NCBI RefSeq assembly: GCF_963678635.1
Contig: NC_087063.1
Coordinates: 40,748,759 to 40,812,758, forward strand
Direction of reading: 5' to 3'
Origin: Symsagittifera roscoffensis
Lineage: Eukaryota > Xenacoelomorpha > Acoela > Convolutidae
DNA: 64,000 bases
Shown here one piece after another: positions 25,710 to 34,914 of this stretch. The notes below the pieces were generated by a model that did no database searches, was not told the origin of the DNA, and saw only the letters and a program-made list of their open reading frames with translations. The position numbers and the translations under genes were made by a program. Numbering within the stretch: position 1 is the stretch's first letter; every line of letters begins with the position of its first letter.

Positions 25710-26588
25710 TTAAATAAAAGCTTTCACAGAGTCAAGTGGAGTATCTTTATCCGGACAAACGAAGGGTGTAATACTTTCGAACTGCAGACTCGAAAGGAAA
25801 TCAATTATTTCGTCAGCTGAAGAGTGCAAAGAATAACATCACCGAATGGTTCTCTCAGACACTGCTTTAACCAATCGCCCAGGCCTTATCTCGTTTTTAA
25901 TGAAGAACATTGCAGTTGGAATGATTGTAAGCACTTCTGGACTTGGGATTCCCGGCTTGCAAAGTAGTTTTAAGTTCGCAGACGCAGACGACGGCTTGCA
26001 GAAATGGATTTTGATACTTTTGCCATCTAAGGTGAGCCAATTTTGAATGGACGGAACAAATTTGTACAGTTGATACTGACATAATGAAACGTGAACTTTA
26101 GTGTTGACTCTAAGTGCAATCTCTTTCATCAAAAACTCATAACCGTAGCGAGTTTTGTTACAAGAATGGACCACTTTATTTTGAAATGAACAGAGCCATG
26201 GACACGGCTTGAAAGATGGCTGAAAGAAAGCTCTCCCTACAAGGTATGAAATTGGAATCTTTTTTTTGGAAAACGGTGTGTCGATGTAAATATTATCAAA
26301 ATTATGAACAGCAGCTTTTTGTAAATTGTCGAAAAGATGATTGATTCGCTTCATATGACCAACTTGCCATCTGAAATTGCCAGTAAAAAGAACAGATTTT
26401 ACTTTGGAAACTGGTAAGATTATTTTTGAACCTGGACAGTGACCTGGAGGAATATGAGTGACAGTTAGGAAAAGAGTCTCGCCCCCTTCCGATGAAACAT
26501 TCAATGTTATCTCATCATCTGAATACAGAGGTATTATATATGGAGTTAAATGAACATACGCAAGGCACTCAACAAAGCAGCCGAAACT
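25710..26588 (-). pseudogene. Artemis-like (DCLRE1C/SNM1 family) nuclease exon, damaged
   Basis: The minus-strand frame matches the metallo-beta-lactamase/beta-CASP region of Artemis, the nuclease that opens hairpins in non-homologous end joining. Landmarks in order are PPGHCPGS (motif 3), VLFTGNFRW (motif 4), YIDTPF (motif A), TRYGYEFLMKE, a VHVSLCQY block, and RTIR then CYSLHSSADEI near the end of the domain. Two defects are visible. Motif 4 has Asn where the family has metal-binding Asp, and an in-frame TGA (25,839-25,841) lies between RTIR and CYSLHSS although similarity continues past it to a TAA at 25,710. The motif 1-2 exon (HxHxDH) was not found upstream. A downstream Lys/Glu-rich frame (25,464-25,661) could be a further exon. 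A decayed copy or an inactive paralogue is the likeliest reading. Confidence 0.8.
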
Positions 26589-26639
26589 TTATGACAACTG
26601 ATAACAATGAGGGCACCAGTGACGGCTTTTGATTTGAGA

Positions 26640-27800
26640 CGGCAAATTACAATTTTAGTTAGCACCACGGCGATTTGCACTAAAAAAACAGTTTTCTAAT
26701 CAAAACCTAAAGTAATTTGGTAGAAATAATTTCTAAAAAAAATTCTTAAGTCATAAAGTAATTTGGTAAAATTAGTTTAAGATTCTGAAATTTAGATGGC
26801 CAATGACTGGCTTTGTGAGCACACAGCAAGCGGCTAACCTTGTTTTGCTTTTGCGAATGTGCGCATTTGCGACTTTGCAAATGGCAAATGGGCGGTTGTT
26901 TGCAGTAAAAAAAAACAATTTTCTAATAAACTAGTCAAAAACATTTTAGTAATACGTTTTGATATTTGAGATTTTGAAACTTACTGATAAGTGAGGGTCT
27001 GGGTGAAGGATAATGTGTGTAGGCATATTGAGGCTTACTGTGTAGGCATACTTTGAGGCATACTATGGGACATACTGTGAGGAATACTGTGCAGGCATAC
27101 TGTGTGTAGGCATACTAAAACAAACAGTTTTCTAACAAACGATTGATAAAATATTTAGGTAATATATTTTGAGATTTGAGATTTCGAAACTTACTGATAA
27201 GTGAGGGTCTGTGTGTAAGATACTGTGTGTAGGCATACTGAGGCATGCTTTGTAGGCATACTGTGAGACATACTGTGAGGCATACTGTGAGGCATACTGT
27301 GTAGGCATACTGTGTGTAGGCATACTAAAAAAAAACAGTTTTCTAACAAACTATTGATAAAATATTTAAGTAATATGTTTTGAGATTTGAGATTTTGAGT
27401 TTTACTGAGAAGTGAGGGTCTGTGTGTAGGATACTGTGTGTAGGCATACTGAGGCAAACTGTGTAGGCATACTGTGAGGCATACTGTGAGGCATACTGTG
27501 TAGGAATACTGCGTGTAGGCTTACTAGAAAAAACAGTTTTCTAACAAACTAGTGATAAATTATTTAATTATTTAATATATTTTGAGATTTGAGCTTTCGA
27601 AACTTACTGATAGGCATATACGGTAGGCATTTATCATAGGCATATGGGTAGGCATAAACGGCATACTGCGACGGCATTTGCACTAAAAATCTGTTTTCTA
27701 AAAAAAACCTAGTCATAAATTATTTTAGTAAACTGTTTTGAGATTTGAGATTTTGAAACCTACCGATAAGCTAGTCAAAAACACTTTTAGAAATATATTT
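26640..27800 (-). repeat. Tandem repeat, unit about 205-220 bp, with CAGTATGCC microrepeats
   Basis: About six units, each with AAAACAGTTTTCTAA, a TTTTGAGATTTGAGATTTTG block and CTTACTGATAAGTGAGGGTCTG. Unit starts lie near 26,688, 26,911, 27,122, 27,331, 27,531 and 27,685. The middle units carry a nested array of TAGGCATACTGTGAGGCATACTG. Short frames in it (MPTHSMPTQYASQYAS type) are translations of the microrepeat and are not called. Confidence 0.85.
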
Positions 27801-27815
27801 TGAGATTTTGAACCT

Positions 27816-28601
27816 TTAAGACGAGGGTCTGACCCCAGACTGGGATGTCTCAGCGATTCTGCCGCGTCCTCGGCCTCGAGCCCGGCCTGGCAGGTTTGCA
27901 GTCCCGGCGACTGACGGCGCTGCTCGTCCGCGACTGCGTCCCCGCCCGCTTTCCCAATTATAGGGCCGAGTGTCGTCATCACTGGATGGGTCGTCGAAGA
28001 TTTGGCCATCCCAGGCCACAACGTGCCCGCGACCGCGACCCCGCACATAGGAGAATGCAAGAGCGGCCAAGAGAACAGTTCAAAATCGGAGATACTCCTC
28101 AGCTGCTCCGGTTCCAACTCCGAGTCCGAGTCACGGTAGGGCCCCACAGTCTCGACTTCTATCTGGTATCCTGCCTCCTCATCGTCATCCTCATCATTTG
28201 GCTCCTCTTCCGTGTCAGAGGAACTAAACATAGGTAAAACATGATCGATATGGAGGAAGGGTTGGATATTCTTTTGTGGTTTAAATTGGGAAGGTTCAAG
28301 TTGGTGGTCAAAGGTGGAAAGAAGGGGTTGTTCACATGGCACCAGGCTTAGTTAGTTCAACAATAAACAAGGTCAAAAGCAATTTTTACCAGTGCATGAA
28401 CGAGTGCAAAGGCGGCAAGTCCTGCCGACAGAAGAGGCACTTTGGATGAGGCTCATCCTGCACCTTCGGCCAGCAGATAAAGCACAGCTTGTGCGCCACA
28501 TCCCCGTCGTGTTTTTTGAACAGATGCCGTCCATCATCACAGCAGATGGGGCACATTTCACTATCGTCTGTCTGCGTTTGTGATTCATTCGCATTCATCA
28601 T
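27816..28601 (-). CDS. RING-type zinc finger protein with acidic and RG-rich regions
   Basis: Exon 1 (28,601-28,390) starts at ATG and encodes a RING-like finger: CPICCDDGRHLF, then HKLCFICWPKV and CLFCRQDLPP, giving the C-x2-C...C-x2-C...C-x2-C spacing of small E3-ligase RINGs. It ends at a donor TG|GTAAAA. Exon 2 begins at 28,346 after AACTAAG, and the junction keeps the frame (HSFMH-C-LVPCEQPLL). It continues with an acidic stretch (SSSDTEEEPNDEDDDEE). Near 28,060 the sensible frame changes by one base to a segment ending at 27,816 with RGRGRG and RARGRGRGR repeats, typical of RNA-binding RGG regions. No GT/AG intron explains this change, so the gene may be damaged. Function is unknown; ubiquitin ligase activity is inferred from the RING only. 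Confidence 0.6.
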
Positions 28602-28788
28602 GTTTTCTGAAATTCAGTAATTCAGTTAGTTACTCAGACTGCATGCTAAAAGTTAGACATAGATTATCGAAAAAAAAATGTTTTTAAAATTTCAATTCTA
28701 AAATCTAGACATTTTTTTACATATTCCCTCATATTCGTTGAAAAACGGTACAGGTTATCTTCTATTCATATGTGGTAATAGGAAGTCT
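28602..28788. other. Short gap between the RING-type and JmjC genes
   Basis: AT-rich. It holds no supported feature; an alternative reading of the last JmjC exon would run to a TAA at 28,755. Confidence 0.4.
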
Positions 28789-30376
28789 TCAAGCCCTTTT
28801 GACTGATATTTGGGCAGGCACTGCTCCCACTGGCATTTCTCCGCATGACCCACGATGGTGTCGGAAGAGACTGTCCATTTCTTCTTTATTCGCCAGCCTT
28901 TCCTTAATTGTTGGCTTAAAAAACAAAATTATCAAAAGTTAGAATGAAAAGTTAAGCTGAGTTTTTGGGATGGATTATGCATTTCAGTATACGGGATGAC
29001 GAAACTCAATTTTTGGGATCAATTGAGTATTTCAGTGTATGCGATTAAACTGGGTGCAGTTTTTGGGATACGGAAGTAAGTATTTCAGTATTTGGGATGA
29101 AATTTGGCCAGAAGTACTTACGTTAATCTTTCTGGCAAGGTGGTTATCTAAGGCTTTGTCGTGCGCCTTCAGAACTCTCCAGACCTCCTCCAGATCTTCT
29201 AATTCTTGAGGCGGTATCGTGTCTCTGGTGCTATAAAACATTTTCTCTATTTTGTTCTAATTCGACAAAAATGTATCAGTTTAATTTTTGATAGTAACCA
29301 CAGATGCACCATAAGCTCAATCAGAGCCAACATCGGAAAAGCAGGGTAACAGCTGCTGAAGTGCTCTTCGTCTTTCCGCTCCTGACGAAAAGCTCTGGCA
29401 GCCGTCAGCAGGTGTCCACGTTGGATAAAATTGACACCCAGAGCCACTGACTCTAAATGCATTTCAACCATGTGTATCATGCCAGCTGGCATAACGAGGG
29501 TCTGGCGCTTCGAAAGAACAACTTTCTGGCACCCTCATGCATCACAGCGAGTGTCATCCCCGGGAAGCATCGTTTTCTAACCCAGAGATTGCTGCATCAG
29601 ATATTCCTGGAATATCTGCTTGTTGTTGACCGACGGGGCCATCAAATAAAATGTTTTGCAGCCTATAACAAAAAAAAATATATGGAACATATTTCTAAAT
29701 TTCGTTGAAAAAATTGTGCACCAAACTTTGTTTAACCTTCCACTAAAATGTACATCACAGACGTACCGGAGAAATCCTGGTGAAATGGTGTTATTGAACT
29801 AGTCTGCGATAAAAACAGGTAGCTTGACTCCTTCGTCGGTACTTCTATTTTCTCCAACTTCCTTTTATGCGTGTGTCCTAACGACTCATCCTTAACTGCT
29901 TTTGAGACAGAGAATTTTGTGGCGGCCGACAAGGAAGCATCAGCATCAAGGATGTTTCAGAATATTGGCGGCATTGATTGGAACAAAATTTGAACATCAG
30001 CTGGCTTAATTGATTGTATATGCTCCTAGGATTGAACACAAATGAGAGGTTGAACTTATTTGAAAACTGGAGTCTTATTAGGAGTCTTATTACTTTACAA
30101 ACTGATTACCTTTTCCTTTAAGATGTACCGTCTAGCTCTGAGTTCCTCGGGGGTATTCCTTCAAAATTTTGTCAATAAAATTGTCCTCATACATTCGGCT
30201 GTCCAACTGGCAATTATCCGCAGGCCCTGATAATTGGCTTTTGAACCCCTTGATGGATTTAGCCGATGAAACTAACAAAGCTCCTTGTTGGCCAATAAAC
30301 CAGTCTGACTGGATCCAGTTGACAAGATCAACCGCAGGCACGCACTGTTTTAGACTTGAGGCAGGCATGATCTAAC
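28789..30376 (-). pseudogene. JmjC-domain histone demethylase-like gene (KDM2/KDM7 type), damaged
   Basis: Six exons with good borders can be followed: 30,376-30,110, 30,025-29,737, 29,662-29,582, 29,533-29,299, 29,230-29,122 and 28,914-28,789. The JmjC core reads PFHQDFSGTSVMYILVEG, then CKTFYLMAPSVNNKQIF, QTLVMPAGMIHMVEMH and VALGVNFIQRG. This keeps the HxD...H iron triad and the 2-oxoglutarate Lys (GCKTFYL), in the order of PHF8/KDM7A and KDM2 (Fe(II)/2-oxoglutarate lysine demethylases acting on histone H3). The typical Trp of GTSVWYH is Met. Splice phases agree over the last five exons. Two defects are seen: one extra C in a run of five (GGGGG at 30,149-30,153) shifts frame between KILKEYP and EELRARRYIL, and a TGA lies at 29,957-29,959. 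The host copy appears recently broken, or the assembly is wrong here. No PHD finger was found. Confidence 0.8.
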
Positions 30377-30479
30377 AAAATACCTGAAAAAGATGATCGT
30401 ATTAATTTTAACGACTTTGAGCTAGTTTTAGGTTCAGATGCTTTTTGCGAAAGACTCTCTCTTAGTTCGCGGTTCTTAC

Positions 30480-30811
30480 CCAAGAGTTTTTGGTTTCTGT
30501 ATCCGCTCCAGAGGAGGTCGTTGATCTGTCCTCAGATCTGCGTCAAGCAGACTATGAAGTGGCGAAATGGAGCCTGGTAGAGGAAAGGGCGAAACAAACT
30601 CTGGTACGAGGGGAAGTGGATCTGCCCTCAGACACGATCCATTCTGTACCTCGTGAAATGGTACCATCCTAATTGGCGCAGCTGGCGCACTGATTGGCAA
30701 CTGGCCGGTGACTTCCGAGGTGTTTTTATCGATAGTACTTGTCTCTTCGTTGCCAACAGTACCTGAAGCAGTGCCCTTAGAGATTTCGTCGTCATTCAGT
30801 GAAATAGAGGG
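30480..30811 (-). CDS. Pro/Ser/Thr-rich exon upstream of the JmjC region
   Basis: The frame is open from an acceptor GGTTTTAG|CCC to a donor CTTGG|GTAAGAA. It encodes about 110 residues rich in Asp, Ser and Thr (PSISLNDDEISKG) followed by Pro-rich sequence (LPLVPEFVSPFPLPGSISP). No domain is seen. It lies directly upstream of the JmjC exons on the same strand and may be a linker exon of that gene, but its donor phase does not fit the next exon as drawn, so the connection is uncertain. Confidence 0.45.
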
Positions 30812-30884
30812 CTAAAACCGTGATGTTGATTTAAATGCACACTAGTGGGAGGACAGTTATATTTGCAGACTAGTGGATGGACAA

Positions 30885-31223
30885 TTATATCGCAAATAAA
30901 TACGGCATTTTGCTACATACAATTGAAATGTTCAAAACGGGTTTCTCATCCTCTGGCTCCATTTTGCACCAAAGCTTCGCCAATTGTTCCTGCTTGTACC
31001 CGCTCGTCGCATCTGGTTTGCTTGGTTCCTGCTTACACCAGGAAGTCGTCACATCATGCCCATTTATGCACGGCTCTTGTTTGTTCCAGGAGGTCGTCTT
31101 GCTTGTCGTCTTGATGGTCTTGGTCGTCTTTCTGCTGGTTCCCAATGCATTTTTTACGGTAGTCCGTCTCGTCGTCTTGCTCTTCGTCGTTGTCGCGATA
31201 CAGTCTAGTTGCGCAGACGTGAC
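30885..31223 (-). CDS. Lys/Thr-rich possible exon
   Basis: After an acceptor AATTCAG|GTCACG the frame runs about 110 codons, with KTTKTIKTTSKTTSW repeats followed by a Cys-containing Glu/Lys segment (CKQEPSKPDATSGYKQEQ) to a stop. An overlapping frame is Asp/Gln-rich (DDQDHQDDKQDD). Both come from a GACGAC/AAGACG trinucleotide-like tract, so composition alone could produce them. It could be a low-complexity exon of the JmjC gene. Confidence 0.3.
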   Translation of the reverse strand, partial: VTSAQLDCIATTTKSKTTRRTTVKNALGTSRKTTKTIKTTSKTTSWNKQEPCINGHDVTTSWCKQEPSKPDATSGYKQEQLAKLWCKMEPEDEKPVLNISIVCSKMPYLFAI

Positions 31224-31429
31224 CTGAATTATTTGGCTTAGTGATAAAACAGTTTGAATATGAAATCAAAAACATATAGATCGATTGTCGTATCTTATTT
31301 CAAAAGCACCCATCTTCACTCCCTCTGATCATTGCCAATTTCATCCTCGCAGATCAATTTTGCCCTCCTCTGCTTCGCTCAGATTGGTAATTGACATCCC
31401 TCATAAGTGTCCCGCACAAAGGTTTATTT

Positions 31430-31700
31430 TTTCCTAGTGGGAGAGAGCAGCTTTCATTTGAGCCCAGAACTTCGATTGGCTTTTATCCCCTCCCAGCATC
31501 CAGGCGACAACACATGCTCTGCAGTTCTGTAGCAGTCGCTGAAACCCTCCGTGCCACAGAACTTGCAAGTCAGTTTCTTCAATTTCACATCCTTCTTCTC
31601 GCATCGCTTTTTTCAGCAAAATGGCGCACCGTGTTGCTTTATTGCGAAAATTGTAGGTCGCACTCTCGAAACGAAAAGGAAAAACAAAATCAGTCAAGGA
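31430..31700 (-). CDS. Cys-rich possible exon
   Basis: One minus-strand frame contains LTCKFCGTEGFSDCY and AEHVLSPGCWEGIK just downstream of RCEKKDVKLKK, giving closely spaced Cys and His like a zinc-binding finger. It ends at a TGA. The overlapping frame (31,434-31,697) is open for 87 codons but has no motif. The Cys frame is not a clear PHD, CXXC or BED match. Its position at the 5' side of the JmjC exons would suit an accessory finger, which is inference. Confidence 0.3.
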
Positions 31701-31998
31701 TTAAAAATTAGACAGTAAAATTATCGATTTTGTTACAAAAATTGGTATGCGGACGTTAATTAGGCTACAACATCATTAGCCCTCGTTACAAAAGCAAAAC
31801 CCTCCTACAGTATAAAATTGATTCATCTGTGAGGTGGGGGAAAAAGAAGAAGAGCCAATAAATTTTAGTGGAATCCGCAAAATCTTAAGCACTATCAATA
31901 TCTATTAATTTTTTTACGATATACATTTTTTTCTAAAAAAACGTCTCTTAGGCCAGAATAATTGTGATTCACGTTTAATTCGTTGTTTTAAAAACATC
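31701..31998. other. Intergenic, nothing coding
   Basis: AT-rich. It holds a GTGGGGGAAAAAGAAGAAGAGCC stretch near 31,836 like the ends of the GGCTCTTTT transposon family, and one GGAATCCGCAAAA motif at 31,871. No gene seen. Confidence 0.5.
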
Positions 31999-32075
31999 TT
32001 GCAGAGACGCGGATTTGATCCATTGACCTCTGGTTTGATAGCCACATATATAACTCCAGGCCATCAGACCCGTTA
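31999..32075 (-). repeat. tRNA-derived SINE or tRNA pseudogene
   Basis: On the minus strand the sequence runs CTGATGGCCTGGAGTTATA, where TGGCCTGGAG matches the pol III A box, and about 40 bases later GGATCAAATCC, one base off the B box GGTTCRANNCC (32,011-32,021). Spacing suits a tRNA gene, but acceptor-stem ends do not pair. It is therefore better read as a SINE head or an old tRNA copy than as a working tRNA. The 3' body of a SINE was not delimited. Confidence 0.5.
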
Positions 32076-32695
32076 GTTTTCATAGATGGACCGAAAGCTA
32101 AGCACATTCGTCCTTTGCAAATAGTCAGTTTAAAGAGGTTATCTGAGATGCAACACATTTATATTACCCTTGAAATCAGTTAGTACCCATTTTATGAAAA
32201 ACATGACACTTGAAGAAAAACGTTAAGGAAAATGATAAACTTACTTTTGCACTCGTCGCCAGTCATATATCGGATTGATCGGTAATGGATAGAGGATATC
32301 AAATCAAAAATAAAACCGAATCAGATCTGAAAACAATTTTAAATTAAATTGGCAGGATCAACCGCGGTTTTTCAATACTTAAAAATCCATTTCGTTCCAA
32401 TAATAATAATTTAAATTATAATTCTTGATGGCATATTCGTTACAAGGTACCATAAAGGGGAGAAAATAATTGGATCCAAAACCGCTCTGGTACGTTTGTA
32501 ACGACCCCAGTTGCCCACCATAGTAGGTGCAACCCGGGGAATATCACCCTATAAAGATACATCCCCCGAATATGCCCCCACGAATTTTGTACCATGTTAA
32601 CTACCCCCATTGCAACAGGGGGAGAAATAATTAACAAGATCCCCGGTTATTATCCCCCTAAATCAATTGGGGAAATTGTACGGTTAATGTATTGG
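32076..32695. other. Intergenic, nothing recognised
   Basis: No exon with support. A minus-strand frame of 65 codons (32,440-32,637, Trp-rich) has no recognisable motif and no splice context, and is not called. Confidence 0.45.
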
Positions 32696-32699
32696 TTAT

Positions 32700-33240
32700 T
32701 GCCAGTAGTTGGGATTGTCAGTTTGGGGATTATGCAGAACTGCAAGGAACTATAACAAGTATTTAAGATTTTGCAGAATTTTTTGTCAGTAATTGGGATT
32801 TTGTCAGTAATTGGGATTTTGCCAGTAATTGGGATTTTGTCAGTATTTGGGATTTTGCAACGGCAAAAAGTTTGTCAGTTATCTACTGAGATATTCTCAT
32901 TGAATTAAAATTTGTACTGTAAATTGGAACGAAGATGAAACGAAATTGGAACAAACTGAACAGTATTTGAGATTGATTTGAACTGTAACAAGAATTATTG
33001 CGATTTTGCAAAACTAGAACAAACCATTTTAGTTTTTGGGATGGGACAATAGACTGCGCGGCGGCCTTACCCATTCCTCTCCGTCAAGATTTGAGATATT
33101 ACCAATCTAGAACGAAAGAATACTTCAGTTTTTGGGATGAGAAACAGACTGAACGGCGCCATTAACTCCTGTCAGTTTTGAGATTTTGCAAAAGTGAACG
33201 GACTATTTTCGTAATCGGGGTGGGTTAATAAGTTAAACGG
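32700..33240 (+). repeat. Array of CAGTAATTGGGATTTTG motifs
   Basis: Between 32,780 and 32,865 four near-identical GTCAGTAATTGGGATTTTG units stand head to tail. Looser copies (CAGTTTTTGGGATGAGA, CAGTATTTGAGATTG) continue to about 33,240 with 60-90 bp spacing. The same core occurs near 28,980-29,095 and in the 25.0-25.3 kb array. Confidence 0.75.
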
Positions 33241-33454
33241 TACCACTACACCTCAAATTCAGAAACGATGATATAATTAGTGATTTTTTTACTGGAAAAA
33301 ATGAATTAGGGGTGAAACATCTCTTACAACTTTTTTCAAGAAAGCAAAAAGTTGGGCATAATAACAGGAAAAAAGAGTATAAAATATGGTATAATTAAAA
33401 AGTTTAGTTAATGAAATATGAAATCTAAACTAGAGAGTTCAAGAATTTTTGATC

Positions 33455-33885
33455 TCTTCCGATTACCATAACCATTTGAGGAACGTATGATAATCACGGA
33501 TTATGAATTCTAACACTTGAAAATCCAATTAATCAAACTCAAGAAACAATCAGCAACCTTTTTAGTTGACGGCTCAAAAACTATCGAAACAACTATGAGT
33601 CTAGTTTACTATGAAGTCTATTGGCTGGCTACGAAGCTTAACCCAAGTTTGGCCAAGTCGGGTAGGCCAAGTTAAAAATCACAGGAACAAAGGGTATGTT
33701 ACCATAATTAACCATTTCAGGAGCGTATGATAATCACGGATTGGGAAATAACTCAAACTCAAGATAAAAACAGTGACTCTTTTAGTTGACGGCCTAAAAA
33801 GTATCGAAACAGTTATGACGCTATGAAGCTTAACCCAAGTTTGGCCAAGCCGGTTAGGCCAAGTTAAAAATCACACCAGAATCGA
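33455..33885 (+). repeat. Two direct copies of a repeat of about 200-240 bp
   Basis: About 33,460-33,685 and 33,705-33,880 share, in order, GCGTATGATAATCACGGATT, CTTTTTAGTTGACGGC, AAGCTTAACCCAAGTTTGGC and AGGCCAAGTTAAAAATCACA, with small insertions. No coding potential. Confidence 0.75.
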
Positions 33886-34029
33886 CAATTAGTTTTCCAG
33901 TAGCGCAAATTGGTAAATGCACGGATATGGATAACTTAACACCCTCTATTCATTCATCACTGCACCTCTTTCAAATTGAGTTCGAAAATCTTGTAAATTC
34001 ATTCTACTAAACCTTTTTCGAATTAAGTT

Positions 34030-34186
34030 TCCAACAAACAATTCCGACAAACAAAACCGACACAAATAGCGACAAAAACCGATACGACTCGACGTACCGA
34101 CAAACAAACCGACGTACGAATCGGCAGACAAATAACCGACATACAAATCGGGACGCACAAACCGACGCGTACGAAACGACATACAA
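34030..34186 (+). repeat. Short degenerate tandem repeat ACCGACAWACAAA
   Basis: About ten imperfect copies of a 13-16 bp motif (ACCGACATACAAA, ACCGACAAACAAA) run straight up to the ATG at 34,187. Minus-strand frames with VCRFVCRLF repeats are translations of this motif. Confidence 0.65.
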
Positions 34187-34750
34187 ATGAACGACTCGCT
34201 CGATACGACAAACGACTCTTCGGTGACCGAGAAAAGTATGGAGCAACAATTGTGGTATCGATTTTCGATAGCATCAGATAATGATCGAAAATTTGTAGAC
34301 GCCAAAACTCTCGGCGAAATAGCAGGAAAAGAATTGGCAAACAAATATCGAACAGTGCAAAGACTAGTTTCAGAAATGGTCGATGGAACTACATTGGACG
34401 ATCTTGTACGAAAAATAGCAATACCACGGCAACAAAGTCATTCGATTGCAGTAGCAGCAGGAATCATACAGATGTTAATTCAACGGGGCTCCGAGGAAAA
34501 ACGGAGGAACCTGGTCAAAATTCTCTTCTCAGAAACAACGCTACCCGAATACTCACCTTTTATTGTTACAAACCATCGGAACAGATCAACACCACCCCTA
34601 GAACAGTTAGGAACCTCATCAAGAATCCTGAAATCAACAGAATCAGCAACCTCACAACCATTAGCCTTTCATCACCCTCAAAACCAACAAGAAGTTCAGC
34701 AACCGCATCCTTGTACAGGCACCATCATATTCAATTTTCGAAGCATGTGA
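34187..34750 (+). CDS. Unrecognised 187-residue ORF
   Basis: Complete ORF from ATG to TGA with no introns needed. The N-terminal half is a mixed helical sequence (WYRFSIASDNDRKFVDAKT, LVSEMVDGTTLDDLVRKIA, IAVAAGIIQMLIQRG); the C-terminal third is polar and Gln/His/Pro-rich. There is no signal peptide or membrane segment. It opens directly after the ACCGAC repeat. A second, basic frame (34,711-34,914) overlaps its end, and the decayed gene at 34.9-37.7 kb follows on the same strand, so this may be the N-terminal part of that repeat-family gene. I do not recognise the family. Confidence 0.45.
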   Translation: MNDSLDTTNDSSVTEKSMEQQLWYRFSIASDNDRKFVDAKTLGEIAGKELANKYRTVQRLVSEMVDGTTLDDLVRKIAIPRQQSHSIAVAAGIIQMLIQRGSEEKRRNLVKILFSETTLPEYSPFIVTNHRNRSTPPLEQLGTSSRILKSTESATSQPLAFHHPQNQQEVQQPHPCTGTIIFNFRSM

Positions 34751-34914
34751 TTCCTCGCAAGACTACTCGGAAGAGAGCACTGAAGAAACTACAACAATGG
34801 CGCACTCCAAAAGGATCCGAAAGATTTTGGCGCCAAGTTCTGTTTTATGTTCGATGCCATAGAATTAGCCTCCAAGGACTAATGGAAGTGCTGAAAAGGA
34901 CTCCCAAAGAATAA

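Noticed and set aside
27132-27457. Minus-strand ORFs with MPTHSMPTQYAS repeats
   Set aside because: Translation of the CAGTATGCC microrepeat.
25839-29959. Genome-wide reading of TGA as an amino acid, suggested by in-frame TGA in the Artemis-like and JmjC genes
   Set aside because: The same genes or neighbours also have one-base shifts and a TAA, TGG is used for Trp throughout, the LITAF gene ends and splices normally, and the residues expected at the two TGA codons differ. Decay or sequence error is simpler.
34007-34344. Minus-strand Cys/Arg/Phe-rich ORFs
   Set aside because: They read through the ACCGACAWACAAA repeat and the antisense of the plus-strand ORF.
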